DNA of 37,548 nucleotides from Methylococcaceae bacterium (lineage in GTDB: Bacteria > Pseudomonadota > Gammaproteobacteria > Methylococcales > Methylomonadaceae), in contig CANNKG010000030.1 in the NCBI GenBank assembly GCA_947505105.1, positions 1 through 37,548 of the forward strand. The letters run 5' to 3'. Below are positions 28,762 through 37,547 of this stretch, piece by piece. A model generated the notes under the pieces. It was not told where the DNA came from. It saw only the letters and a program-made list of their open reading frames with translations, and did not search any database. The number at the start of each line of letters is the position of its first letter. The first letter of the stretch is position 1. Made by a program: the position numbers and the translations under genes.

Positions 28762-29211
28762 ATGGTCCAAAACAAGTTGAGTATTTACCTTGATTCACTT
28801 AAGATAGTGATCGTGCTGAATTTATCTCGTTATCTTTTAATCGTATTTTTAGTCCTGCTGCAATTAATTGCACCGCTGGTACATGCGCATGCGGGGAAAC
28901 AACTTCTAGGATGCGGCGTTCACTTGCCTGGGCTAGAATTGTATGAGCTAAATCAGCCAGACTCGCTGTTAATGGCCGTTCAAGGAAATATTGATCTTGA
29001 TGCCATGTTTGTGGGCGTCAATACCGGTATCGAACGACAATATTCGATAACATCCGATAATACCGAAACCTTTGCTTTTATCGCGACAAGCGTTCCGATG
29101 GTTACCTCTGACCGCCTATCCGCAACGATAAATTTTTCACCGCATGATGTTCCGGTTTTTGCTTACCGTCCACACGTTTCTTCCTCCCCGCGCGCCCCTC
29201 CTCCGCAATAA
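28762..29211 (+). CDS. small exported protein of an RND efflux operon, ends PRAPPPQ
   Basis: A 149-residue hypothetical protein. A long N-terminal leader with one strong hydrophobic helix (about residues 16-41, ending PLVHAHAG) looks like a signal peptide, so a start at GTG 28807 is possible and would give a normal leader. The mature part has one Cys (CGVHLPGLELY) and ends SSPRAPPPQ. Small secreted proteins with a Pro/Arg tail of this kind often stand just before CusC/CzcC genes in gammaproteobacteria. I know no assigned function. A periplasmic metal carrier or pump accessory is a guess from position. Confidence 0.65.
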   Translation: MVQNKLSIYLDSLKIVIVLNLSRYLLIVFLVLLQLIAPLVHAHAGKQLLGCGVHLPGLELYELNQPDSLLMAVQGNIDLDAMFVGVNTGIERQYSITSDNTETFAFIATSVPMVTSDRLSATINFSPHDVPVFAYRPHVSSSPRAPPPQ

Positions 29212-29225
29212 CAATTTGTTTTCCA

Positions 29226-29281
29226 AAAGTTCTTCAGTGAACTTTATATTTTCTTATTTTATTTTTGCGGTTTTAAACCGT
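29226..29281 (+). promoter_or_regulatory. two inverted repeats upstream of the TolC-like gene
   Basis: AAAGTTC (29226-29232) and GAACTTT (29239-29245) form a 7-bp stem followed by a T-rich stretch, then CGGTTT-T-AAACCG (29269-29281) forms a second short palindrome just before the ribosome site. They may attenuate transcription or bind a regulator. Confidence 0.35.
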
Positions 29282-29295
29282 TTCAGGAGCTCACT

Positions 29296-30588
29296 ATGGT
29301 TGCCCCAGATTGGTTGCGAGGGTGTTTGCCGTTTTATTTGCCTGTGCTTTTATGCATTGTCTCAGTGGAGGTTAACGCTGAATCAATCCCACATTCCGAA
29401 ATTCATTCAGACTTGACGGTCGAACATCACGATCCCATTATCGTTGATCCGACCCTGAATTTAAGTAAGCTGATTACCTTAACGCTGGAAAAATATCCAG
29501 ATACCTTATGGATCAAAGCGCTCGAAGAAGAATCGACTGCGCTCAAAGGCCGAAGTGAAAGCCTGTTTGCAGGTTCTGCCAGTGCGTTTTTAGCTTTTCA
29601 GGAGGCTACCAGCGGTACGCTTCACTACGTTGACGCAGCGGTGCAAGTGCCGTTATGGAATATCGGCCAACGCCAAGCCCAGGAAACACTGGCTAAATAT
29701 GCTGCAAGCAGCGCTACCAATCAAAACGATGCCGTAAGATTAAAGGTTGCCGGCTTAGTGAGAACGGCACTGTGGGATATTGCCTTGGCCGATCTCAGTT
29801 ATCAACAGGCGCAAGCCGAACTCGATATGACCGAACAACTGTTCGCCAAAGTCAAACGCCGCGTCGATCTTGGCGATCTCCCTCGGGCAGATTCTTTACT
29901 GGCGCAAACCGAAGTGCTCCAAAAACGTTCGGTGGTGACCCTTGCCCAAGCCGAATTGATGCATGCACGCAAACGCTTCATCAGCATTACCCAGGACGTC
30001 AAGATACCCTCAATTTATCAGGAAACGCTTTGTTCACTAAAAACTATCCAACAAAATCATGCCGCCCTGACTGCGATCGATACGCTGATCGAACGCAAAC
30101 AGGCGGAACTATCGACGGTTAAATTGGTCGGTTCCGGACAAACCCATGTGGCAATCGGCATCAACAGCGACCGAGGCAATCAAGATCCACGCAGTAATCA
30201 GACCGAAAGTTTCAATATCGGCGTCAACATGCCATTCGGTGGCAGCGCCCACCTTGAACCGCAAATTGCTGCGGTCAATGTTGAACTGAACCGCCTGCTT
30301 GCAGACCGCGAACAACTGGTTCGCAGTTTGGAACAAGCGCATCATGAAGCCGAACATAATCTGGAAGTAAATCGCGTCGAGATGCAAATTGCCGAACAAC
30401 TCAAAAGTGTCGCCGAAGAACACTTAAAAATGACTCAACTGAGCTTTTCGGTCGGTGAAATCGATCTGATTGATTTGTTGAAAATTCAAACCCGAACCCA
30501 GCAAGCTATCTTGAATGCTAAACAACGCGCAGTCATGCTGCAGCGTGATATAGCGTTTTATAACCAAGCGGTAGGAGTCATGCCATGA
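29296..30588 (+). CDS. TolC-family outer membrane factor of an RND efflux system
   Basis: A 430-residue outer membrane efflux protein (CusC/CzcC type). Signal peptide at residues 1-28, then two OEP repeats of long helices (LTLEKYPDTLWIKALEEES, then QRQAQETLAKYAAS, and a second set from about 215). NIGQRQAQ and VKRRVDLGDLPRADSLLAQ are typical of the metal-efflux branch. GGAG precedes ATG 29296. Its end overlaps the adaptor gene by 4 bp. It should form the trimeric exit duct of the pump encoded next. Confidence 0.88.
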   Translation: MVAPDWLRGCLPFYLPVLLCIVSVEVNAESIPHSEIHSDLTVEHHDPIIVDPTLNLSKLITLTLEKYPDTLWIKALEEESTALKGRSESLFAGSASAFLAFQEATSGTLHYVDAAVQVPLWNIGQRQAQETLAKYAASSATNQNDAVRLKVAGLVRTALWDIALADLSYQQAQAELDMTEQLFAKVKRRVDLGDLPRADSLLAQTEVLQKRSVVTLAQAELMHARKRFISITQDVKIPSIYQETLCSLKTIQQNHAALTAIDTLIERKQAELSTVKLVGSGQTHVAIGINSDRGNQDPRSNQTESFNIGVNMPFGGSAHLEPQIAAVNVELNRLLADREQLVRSLEQAHHEAEHNLEVNRVEMQIAEQLKSVAEEHLKMTQLSFSVGEIDLIDLLKIQTRTQQAILNAKQRAVMLQRDIAFYNQAVGVMP

Positions 30589-31688
30589 ATCGTTCACTAT
30601 TCACATTAATCGCCGTCATCGCCATGAGTAGCGGCTCACTCGCTTTCGGCCTCGAAAATACCCTGAATATTTCCGAAGCGCATTTTACTAATCTGGGAGT
30701 AACCCTCGGTAAATTCGCCCCGGTCAAAGATATCCCGAAATTCTACGCCCCCGCAAAAGTGGTAATCCCCCCGAGTCAAGAATATATCGTGAGCACTTCG
30801 CAAGCTGGATTAATCAACAAATTAACCGTAGCAGTCGGTGATCAAGTCAAAAAGGGTCAAATATTGGCGACGCTAAATAGCCCAGATTTACTCAATCTGC
30901 AATTGCAATACCTCAATGCTGACAACTCTTTAAACTTGGCGGTAAATTCCTACGAGCGCGATAAAAAGTTATTCGCTGAAGGTGTCATTGCCGAACGACG
31001 CGTCAAAGAAACCGCCAGCCAATTCAATGCTGCGCAATTTCACGCCAGTGAGGCAAAGCAATTGCTTGAAATTGCCGGTGAATCGAACACAACCATTGAA
31101 CAACTTGCAAAAACCAAGAAACTGAATGGCCAATTTAGTGTTACAGCACCGATCTCCGGCGTAGTGCTCGAACGGATGGCGGTTGCCGGAACCCGCGTCG
31201 ATAATCTTGCGCCGCTCTATCGTCTGGGTGTGCTTGATGAATTGTGGCTGGAAATCAACATTCCCCAGGAACGGCTTTCAGATATTAAAGTCGGCGATCA
31301 GGTTGTGATTGAAAATACCTCCGTAAAAGCTGAAATCGCGGTACTCGGTCAGAGCGTCAATCCCGAAAATCAGACCGTGTTAGCCCGTGCGATTATCAAG
31401 GGCTTACAAACTACTGTTCGTCCGGGACAAAAAGTGTCCACCCAAATCGTGCAGAAACTGGATAACAACGTCTACAAATTACCAAATACCGCACTTGCCC
31501 AAAATGAAGGCTCGACTTTCATTTTTATCCGCACACCAAGCGGCTTTAGCGTTACTCCGGTCAAGGTGCTTGGTAAAGAAGGCGAAGAATCGATTATCTC
31601 CGGCAGTTTTAACGGCGATGAGCACATCGCAACTCAGGGCGCCGTTGCACTTAAAGCCACTTGGCTGGGCCTTGGGAGTGCCAAATAA
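30585..31688 (+). CDS. RND efflux periplasmic adaptor (membrane fusion protein)
   Basis: A 367-residue adaptor of the CusB/CzcB type. Signal peptide at 1-22 (ALAFGL region), a lipoyl-like half VSTSQAGLINKLTVAVGDQVKKGQILATL, an alpha-hairpin (about 100-165), the second lipoyl half FSVTAPISGVVLERMAVAGTRVD (seen as several shorter conserved pieces) and beta-barrel and membrane-proximal domains. No obvious Met or His metal-binding N-terminus is seen. GGAG stands 11 bp before the ATG. The stop TAA shares a base with the pump gene start. Confidence 0.9.
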   Translation: MNRSLFTLIAVIAMSSGSLAFGLENTLNISEAHFTNLGVTLGKFAPVKDIPKFYAPAKVVIPPSQEYIVSTSQAGLINKLTVAVGDQVKKGQILATLNSPDLLNLQLQYLNADNSLNLAVNSYERDKKLFAEGVIAERRVKETASQFNAAQFHASEAKQLLEIAGESNTTIEQLAKTKKLNGQFSVTAPISGVVLERMAVAGTRVDNLAPLYRLGVLDELWLEINIPQERLSDIKVGDQVVIENTSVKAEIAVLGQSVNPENQTVLARAIIKGLQTTVRPGQKVSTQIVQKLDNNVYKLPNTALAQNEGSTFIFIRTPSGFSVTPVKVLGKEGEESIISGSFNGDEHIATQGAVALKATWLGLGSAK

Positions 31689-34600
31689 TGAGTAATCTGA
31701 TTGCATTTGCGCTCAGCCAGCGAATTTTGGTGGCGCTATTGGTGCTACTGTTAAGTGGTGGCGGTTATTATGCCTTCACCAACATTCCAATTGACGCTTT
31801 TCCTGAAGTATCTCCAACCCAGGTCAAGATCATCGTTAAAGCACCGGGCATGACCCCCGAAGAAGTCGAAGCTAGAATCACTGCGCCGATCGAAATTGAA
31901 TTATTGGGAATTCCGCATCAAAACATGCTGCGCTCAATCGCCAAATACGCGTTGACCGACATCACTGTCGATTTCGAAGAAGGTACCGATATTTACTGGG
32001 CCCGCCAACAAATTGCCGAACGTTTAAATACTCTGTGGAGCGGCTTACCGAGCGGCGTCACTGGCGGGATTGCCCCGATGACCACACCATTAGGTGAAAT
32101 GTTCATGTTTTCAGTGGAAGGTGGCGGTTTAAGCCTCATGGAACGCCGCGAACTACTGGACTGGGTCATTAGACCTGCATTACGCACCGTGTCCGGAGTT
32201 GCCGACGTCAACTCCTTGGGCGGCATGGTGCGCAGCTTTGAGGTGATGCCCGACAATACTCGCATGTCGGCGCGTAGGATCGGTATGGATAAATTGATGC
32301 TGGCTCTGCAAAACAATAATCGCAACGACGGTGCAGGACGCATGACCGACGGTGAAGAGGCGTTAATTGTCCGGGCTGAAGGTCGAATCAAAACCCTCGA
32401 TGATGTCCGCACCATCGTCGTAGACAACAGCAACGGCATTCCAATTACGGTCGGCGATGTTGCTGAAGTTAAAATCGGCGCCTTGACCCGCTATGGCGCA
32501 GTCAGTAAAAACGGTGAAGGTGAATCGGTCACCGGTTTAGTGCTGAGTCTGCGCGGCGCCAATGCGCGTAAAACCATTGTCGGCATTGAGGAAAAACTGG
32601 CCATGATCAGCAAAGCCTTTCCAAAAGGCGTTGAAGCCAAGGTGTTTTATAACCGGGGCGATCTGGTCGAGAAAGCGGTCGATACTGTCCTGCATGCCTT
32701 GCTGGAAGCGATTGCTCTGGTAGTCATTTTGCTGATTTTATTTTTAGGCAACCTGCGCGCCGCCTTGACGGTGGCGTTGGCGCTACCGCTCGCCGCGATG
32801 TTTACCTTTATTCTAATGAAGTTTATGGGCATGTCCGCTAACCTGATGAGTCTTGGAGGGCTTGCAATTGCGATCGGGATGCTGGTCGATGCGGCGGTCG
32901 TGGTCGTTGAAAACCTGATCACCCATCTGGCGCATGTCGAAAAAGCTCAGCGTTTGCCGCGTTTACACGTCATTTACCGCGCGACGCGCGAAGTCGCAGC
33001 TCCCGTAACGTCAGGCATTTTAATCATCATCATCGTATTTTTGCCGCTCTTAACCCTGCAAGGTCTTGAAGGCAAATTATTCACGCCAGTCGCATTGACC
33101 ATCGTCTTTGCCTTGAGCGGTTCGTTGATTTTATCGTTGACCGTTATTCCGGTGATTGCTTCGTATTTATTAACCAAAGTCTCGCATGAAGAACCCTGGC
33201 TACCCCGAACCTTAGCGAGTCTTTATCAACCGGCCTTACTCTGGTGCCTGGATAATGCCAAAAAAGTGTTTACCGGTGCGGGAATTCTCTTAGTCCTGAC
33301 TGTTATGGTGTTCAGTCAGATCGGCAGCACTTTCATGCCGACTATGGACGAAGGCGATATTATCGTGCAACTTGAAAAATTGCCGTCGATTACCCTCGAT
33401 CAATCGGTCGCTTTGGACGGTCAGGTCCAAAAGAATTTGCTGAAAAATGTCCCCGACATTGCCACTATCGTCTCTCGGGTTGGTTCGGATGAATTGGGTC
33501 TCGATCCAATGGGACTCAATGAAACCGATACCTTTTTGATTTTAAAACCCAAAAGCGAGTGGCGCCTGCCCGATAAGGCGAGCCTGATCGAAGAAGTACG
33601 CAAATTCATGGCCGACACCCCCGGCATTGCCTTTGGTTTTACCCAACCGATTGAAATGCGCGTTTCGGAAATGCTCACCGGAACCCGTGGCGATGTCGCG
33701 GTTAAATTATTCGGGCCGGATTTAGCGGTTCTGAATGCTAAAGCCAATGATATTGCTGAAGTATTAAAACATATTCAGGGATCAAGCGATGTCTTTGCTA
33801 GACAAAACAGCGGTATGCAATTTCTACAGATTAGCATTGATCGCTTAGCAGCGGGTCGCTTAGGACTCGATAGCGACAGCATCGAAAATCTTCTTCGTTC
33901 ACAAATTGAAGGCTTGAATCTCGGCATCGTTCAGGAAGGCATCAAACGCACGCCGTTAATTCTGCGCGGCAACAGCAATACCGCCAACTTCGAAAATCTG
34001 CAGATTACCCTACCGGACGGTAATCATGTGCCGGTCACGACGATTGCCAAACTTCAAAAGGTCGAAGGCGTAGTCGCAATTGGCCGTGAGAAAGGGCAGC
34101 GCTTTGCGGTGGTCAGAAGCAATGTCGAAGGCCGGGATTTGGTCGGCTTTGTCGATGAAGCGCGTAAACTGGTCGCCGAAAAAGTCCCGTTACCGATCGG
34201 GTACACCGTGGAATTCGGCGGTCAATTTGAAAATCAACAACGTGCCGCCGCAACGCTATCAATCGTTATTCCGGTCTCTTTAGGCCTGATTTTTCTATTG
34301 CTATTCACAACTTTTGGCTCGGTCAGACAAGCAGTGTTAGTGCTGTCCAATATTCCACTCGCGATGATCGGTGGCGTCTTTGCGTTATGGGTTTCGGGCG
34401 AATACCTCTCGGTTCCGGCTTCGGTTGGCTTTATTGCGCTGTTGGGGATTGCGGTGCTCAACGGCGTCGTGATGGTCAGCTACTTCAATCAATTGCGCGC
34501 GATTGGCATGGACCTGACTAGTGTCGTAACCCTAGGTTCGGCGCGGCGGTTGCGCCCGGTGCTGATGACTGCAAGCATTGCAGCTTTCGGTTTGATTCCA

Positions 34601-34786
34601 CTGTTATTTGCCACCGGCCCAGGTTCGGAAATTCAACGACCGCTGGCGATTGTGGTAATCGGAGGTTTAGTGTCATCGACCTTTTTGACCTTATTTTTAT
34701 TACCCATTTTATTTAGATTGTTCGGCGTTCCAAAAGATAATATTGAGAACGTTAATTCCATCACACCGACAGGAGCTGGCCATTGA
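31688..34786 (+). CDS. RND transporter, heavy-metal efflux (CusA/CzcA) family
   Basis: A 1032-residue inner membrane proton-driven pump with the 12-helix RND plan and two large periplasmic loops. IPIDAFPEVSPTQVKI, GTDIYWARQQIAERL and the TM4 sequence G397-MLVDAAVVVVEN mark the HME branch. Asp401 is the likely proton relay. The TM4 pattern is nearer to CusA (VDAA) than to CzcA (VDGA), which would hint at monovalent metal, but the rest of the sequence does not settle the substrate. I chose ATG 31688, which overlaps the adaptor stop by one base and has GGGAG upstream. An earlier frame start at 31661 adds residues unlike the family. Confidence 0.9.
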   Translation: MSNLIAFALSQRILVALLVLLLSGGGYYAFTNIPIDAFPEVSPTQVKIIVKAPGMTPEEVEARITAPIEIELLGIPHQNMLRSIAKYALTDITVDFEEGTDIYWARQQIAERLNTLWSGLPSGVTGGIAPMTTPLGEMFMFSVEGGGLSLMERRELLDWVIRPALRTVSGVADVNSLGGMVRSFEVMPDNTRMSARRIGMDKLMLALQNNNRNDGAGRMTDGEEALIVRAEGRIKTLDDVRTIVVDNSNGIPITVGDVAEVKIGALTRYGAVSKNGEGESVTGLVLSLRGANARKTIVGIEEKLAMISKAFPKGVEAKVFYNRGDLVEKAVDTVLHALLEAIALVVILLILFLGNLRAALTVALALPLAAMFTFILMKFMGMSANLMSLGGLAIAIGMLVDAAVVVVENLITHLAHVEKAQRLPRLHVIYRATREVAAPVTSGILIIIIVFLPLLTLQGLEGKLFTPVALTIVFALSGSLILSLTVIPVIASYLLTKVSHEEPWLPRTLASLYQPALLWCLDNAKKVFTGAGILLVLTVMVFSQIGSTFMPTMDEGDIIVQLEKLPSITLDQSVALDGQVQKNLLKNVPDIATIVSRVGSDELGLDPMGLNETDTFLILKPKSEWRLPDKASLIEEVRKFMADTPGIAFGFTQPIEMRVSEMLTGTRGDVAVKLFGPDLAVLNAKANDIAEVLKHIQGSSDVFARQNSGMQFLQISIDRLAAGRLGLDSDSIENLLRSQIEGLNLGIVQEGIKRTPLILRGNSNTANFENLQITLPDGNHVPVTTIAKLQKVEGVVAIGREKGQRFAVVRSNVEGRDLVGFVDEARKLVAEKVPLPIGYTVEFGGQFENQQRAAATLSIVIPVSLGLIFLLLFTTFGSVRQAVLVLSNIPLAMIGGVFALWVSGEYLSVPASVGFIALLGIAVLNGVVMVSYFNQLRAIGMDLTSVVTLGSARRLRPVLMTASIAAFGLIPLLFATGPGSEIQRPLAIVVIGGLVSSTFLTLFLLPILFRLFGVPKDNIENVNSITPTGAGH

Positions 34787-35088
34787 ATACTCAAGAATAT
34801 TTAGTAACACTGAACGTTCCGCCGAGTCTTGAAGAAGTCGTGGTCGATTGTTTATTGACCTTTGAAGCAGAAGCCGGCTTCAGCAGTTTTCCGGTTAACG
34901 CTCACGATCATCGCAACGAAGGCTTAACGATTGCCGAACAAGTCAGCGGCAGACAAAAGAAGATCCGCTTTCAGATGTATGTACCGGAATCAAGAGTCGA
35001 TGCGTTTATCTCAAAATTAAAAGCTGAGCTGTCAGGAACCGATATTCATTACTGGGTATTGCCGATTATCGCGAAAGGCGTGATTTAA
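34783..35088 (+). CDS. DUF3240-family protein
   Basis: A 101-residue protein that fits the DUF3240 family, small soluble proteins encoded right after CzcA-type pumps. The pattern of alternating strands (EYLVTLNVPPSLEEVVVDCLL, then KIRFQMYVPESRVDAFI in parts) suggests a ferredoxin-like or PII-like fold. The start is TTG 34783, overlapping the pump stop by 4 bp, with AGGAG 7 bp upstream. A regulatory role towards the pump is suspected for the family but not shown. Confidence 0.85.
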   Translation: MNTQEYLVTLNVPPSLEEVVVDCLLTFEAEAGFSSFPVNAHDHRNEGLTIAEQVSGRQKKIRFQMYVPESRVDAFISKLKAELSGTDIHYWVLPIIAKGVI

Positions 35089-35116
35089 TCCTTTGAAAAT
35101 TACCAATGAAAATATA

Positions 35117-35138
35117 TGTGGGAGACCATCCTCCCACA
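35117..35138 (+). terminator. hairpin after the efflux operon
   Basis: A perfect 8-bp stem TGTGGGAG (35117-35124) and CTCCCACA (35131-35138) with a 6-nt loop, 28 bp after the DUF3240 stop. No T-run on the plus strand, so termination would be weak or the hairpin protects the mRNA end. Confidence 0.5.
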
Positions 35139-35208
35139 AAACTTCCTGTAAGATAATCATCCTTACCTGATTCTTCCAATTATCACTCTCACCCACCGGA
35201 GCTTCTCC

Positions 35209-35562
35209 ATGAAAATGCTGCACATCCTGTTTATTTTTTCTTCGTTATTTAGCTTTGTGGGGCGCGTTGCTCTGGCTCAATTTAAACCGGAAATATTGCA
35301 ACAAAAACTCTTCAAAATTGCCCCCCATGTTCTGGATACGCTGCTGTTAGTGAGCGGCGCGTTTCTGATTTTTCAAAACAACTGGTTAGACGGCGACTAT
35401 CGCTGGATCATCAGCAAATTTGTGGTACTTCTGGCTTATGTTGGTTTCGGCGTAGCCTGCATGCGAAGTCAAGGTGCCAAACGCTGGGGCTTTTTTGCGG
35501 CAGCGCTGTTGAGTTTTGTCTATATTTTCATTATCGCAATTACAAAACATGGTTTTATTTGA
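35209..35562 (+). CDS. SirB2-family membrane protein
   Basis: A 117-residue inner membrane protein with four predicted helices (about 4-22, 42-60, 68-85, 91-110). HVLDTLLLVSGAFL and the WIISKFVVLLAYVGFG segment match the SirB2 family (HxxD in helix 2). The family's biochemical role is unknown. GGAG 9 bp upstream supports ATG 35209. It has its own upstream region and is not clearly part of the efflux operon. Confidence 0.85.
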   Translation: MKMLHILFIFSSLFSFVGRVALAQFKPEILQQKLFKIAPHVLDTLLLVSGAFLIFQNNWLDGDYRWIISKFVVLLAYVGFGVACMRSQGAKRWGFFAAALLSFVYIFIIAITKHGFI

Positions 35563-35634
35563 ACTATACTTTTTTAGTTTCTTGATCAATCAAGAGTCCG
35601 GAAATTAAACCAAATTAATATAGGGGAAAAGTTC

Positions 35635-36489
35635 ATGCAATTATTAAAACACAGCCTCTGGGCGCTTTGTGCAGTTTCCTGCATGAATACCGCATCAGCT
35701 ATTGCCGGCGTTACTGAAGACATCGACACTATCTTCAATTGGGCCGAACGACAGTTCCCCCAATGGTTTGCGAATCACCAAACCACCGAAACTTACCAAT
35801 TCTGGCGCTACCGCCTGTATCCCTCCACCAACATCATCGCCGGGGTCAATACTCAGGATAATGGCGTCTATGTCATGGGCGGCCCATTTGGCAATAACCC
35901 GCTTTATTTCGATACGCTGACTAAAGTCTTGGCCATGACCGGCCAGGGCGGAACCGTCGCCTGCGATACCACCAAGGTGCCGCCTGGAATATCTTTCACC
36001 GAAAATGCTAGCACCGTTAAAGTGACCAGCAACGGCAAATGCCCAGTGCTACCGAGCTCGGCACTTTGTGTGCCTCCCGCCGGTCAAACGGGCAATCTTT
36101 CGGTCTTGAGTAGCAATGATGTGAAATCTTATAGCTATCAAGGTATCCAATTTAAGAATCCGGCGCTCGCGACTAGCCTTGCGCCAACCATCAAAGAGCA
36201 GATCAACGTAAAAACCTGCATGATGCATGCTAATCAGGAATTTGCCAATCGCCCGATCGACGTCGACGTCTGTTTTGACGTCACCGAAACATTGAATGCA
36301 AAACTGTTTGAATCTCCGCTCATTCAGAGCTTTTTAACCGTCAGTCCGCCGGTTAACGTGACTTTTCAAAGCTCAATCTTGAATAGCATTGTGCCCGATT
36401 GCTTTGCCACCGATGCCTCGATCGTGACCGATGCCCTGACTAACGAAGTCTGGACCAAGAAAGACGGCGCTTTCGTTAAATCTCAATAG
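35635..36489 (+). CDS. secreted hypothetical protein with an FNWAE/YPxW aromatic repeat domain
   Basis: A 284-residue exported protein. The signal peptide (1-23) ends NTASA. Residues 28-85 form a small aromatic-rich domain (IFNWAERQFPQWF, FWRYRLYPSTN, AGVNTQDNGVYVMGG) that I have seen in many secreted proteins of methanotrophs and related bacteria, often as the only recognisable part, without a known function. The remainder has six cysteines (from about residue 107 on: CDTTK, KCPVLP, LCVPP, TCMMH, VCFDV, DCFAT), suggesting disulfides in the periplasm or outside. AGGGGAAAAG precedes ATG 35635. No catalytic motif seen. Confidence 0.7.
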   Translation: MQLLKHSLWALCAVSCMNTASAIAGVTEDIDTIFNWAERQFPQWFANHQTTETYQFWRYRLYPSTNIIAGVNTQDNGVYVMGGPFGNNPLYFDTLTKVLAMTGQGGTVACDTTKVPPGISFTENASTVKVTSNGKCPVLPSSALCVPPAGQTGNLSVLSSNDVKSYSYQGIQFKNPALATSLAPTIKEQINVKTCMMHANQEFANRPIDVDVCFDVTETLNAKLFESPLIQSFLTVSPPVNVTFQSSILNSIVPDCFATDASIVTDALTNEVWTKKDGAFVKSQ

Positions 36490-36503
36490 TCTCGGACCGT
36501 TTG

Positions 36504-37337
36504 TTACAACACCACCGGTAATCTTGCAAGTTGAGTGCTCAGCGCCTCCAAAAAAGCGCGGGTATTTTTAAACTCACTCAAGGTTACCGGTAGTTCTCGC
36601 CGTTCACTGAGCAATTCCCAACGCAACAACAACGCCTTGAGCTGTACTTTTTCGCTCACCGTAAAATGATGTTGGCGAATTAATTGTTCAAAGTGTTCAC
36701 TCTCCCCCTCCTGCACATGTTGAACCCGCTTATCCAGTAAAACCAACAAGCGTTCAACCGTGTCAAGATGAGCCGTTATCCATGCGCTCACCAGGACCGC
36801 ATTAATCTGGGTGATGCCAGCATCCTGATTATCCGAAACGACTTTCAAGGTCAGGATCAACTCGCTGGTCGTAAAGCGCACCGCAATTTCATAAAATGCC
36901 GACGCCTCCATATCGTACAAAGACTCTTGAGCATAATCCTGGCGTGGCTGACTGACGGTTTCGAGCGGCAAGGTGGTACAAAATGCGTGCGGTAATAACT
37001 GCGGAAAATAATGCCGGGCGCTGTCAAAATCGCTGATTTTTTCAGCGGCAAACAGACTACCGAGCGCCGCGCTGCGGTGTCCTGCAATCCCGATATTAAT
37101 AAGGATAGGATGAGTCGGGGCTTTAACCGTCGCCAGCGTGTAGGCAACCCCAGCCGCCATATTCGCCTTCCCAACCCCAGTAATGCTCAACACAATCGAT
37201 TCATGCTGATAAATATCAAACACATTAGGCGGCGGAAGCTTTTTCAAACCGAAATGCGCGATTAATGGTTTTGCCTCACAAGCGAGTGCGCAAAAAATAA
37301 AGATGTTTGCAGGAGAATGCGTTATGGTGGATTTCAT
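36504..37337 (-). CDS. nucleoside phosphorylase-family protein (MTA/SAH nucleosidase-like)
   Basis: A 277-residue protein. Residues 10-195 show the purine nucleoside phosphorylase/nucleosidase fold: FIFCALACEAKPLI at the start, ILINIGIAGH in the middle, DMEASAFYEIA at 142-151 (ribose contact Glu) and KVVSDNQD at 165-172 (base-protonating Asp). A helical extension of about 80 residues follows (195-277), absent from MtnN. Substrate unknown. MTA/SAH nucleosidase, futalosine hydrolase and hopanoid-associated HpnG are all in this superfamily. The extension and lack of a pathway neighbour leave the role open. Confidence 0.75.
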   Translation of the reverse strand: MKSTITHSPANIFIFCALACEAKPLIAHFGLKKLPPPNVFDIYQHESIVLSITGVGKANMAAGVAYTLATVKAPTHPILINIGIAGHRSAALGSLFAAEKISDFDSARHYFPQLLPHAFCTTLPLETVSQPRQDYAQESLYDMEASAFYEIAVRFTTSELILTLKVVSDNQDAGITQINAVLVSAWITAHLDTVERLLVLLDKRVQHVQEGESEHFEQLIRQHHFTVSEKVQLKALLLRWELLSERRELPVTLSEFKNTRAFLEALSTQLARLPVVL

Positions 37338-37401
37338 TGTCTAAAGAAAGATCATGTAGAAGGTTAGCTCGGATTACAACAGCTTTAATCCGGGTACCAC
37401 A

Positions 37402-37547
37402 CTAGGCTGTCGAAATAAGTCCCTCTGTCCCAGTTATTTTACTCCCGATTTTTGGCTTGCAATATTGTTGAAAAAAGCTTGGCGTTTTTTTCGAACAGTG
37501 TAAGGAATGTTATCTTTTTCCCACATTTCCACGTCATTATGGCGAGC
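37402..37547 (-). mobile_element. 3' end of an insertion sequence (right copy)
   Basis: Exact inverted copy of 1-146, reading inward. The shared block ends in CTAG here too, and the flanking bases differ after it. This copy lies in the non-coding stretch upstream of the nucleosidase-like gene and breaks no visible gene. Confidence 0.8.
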
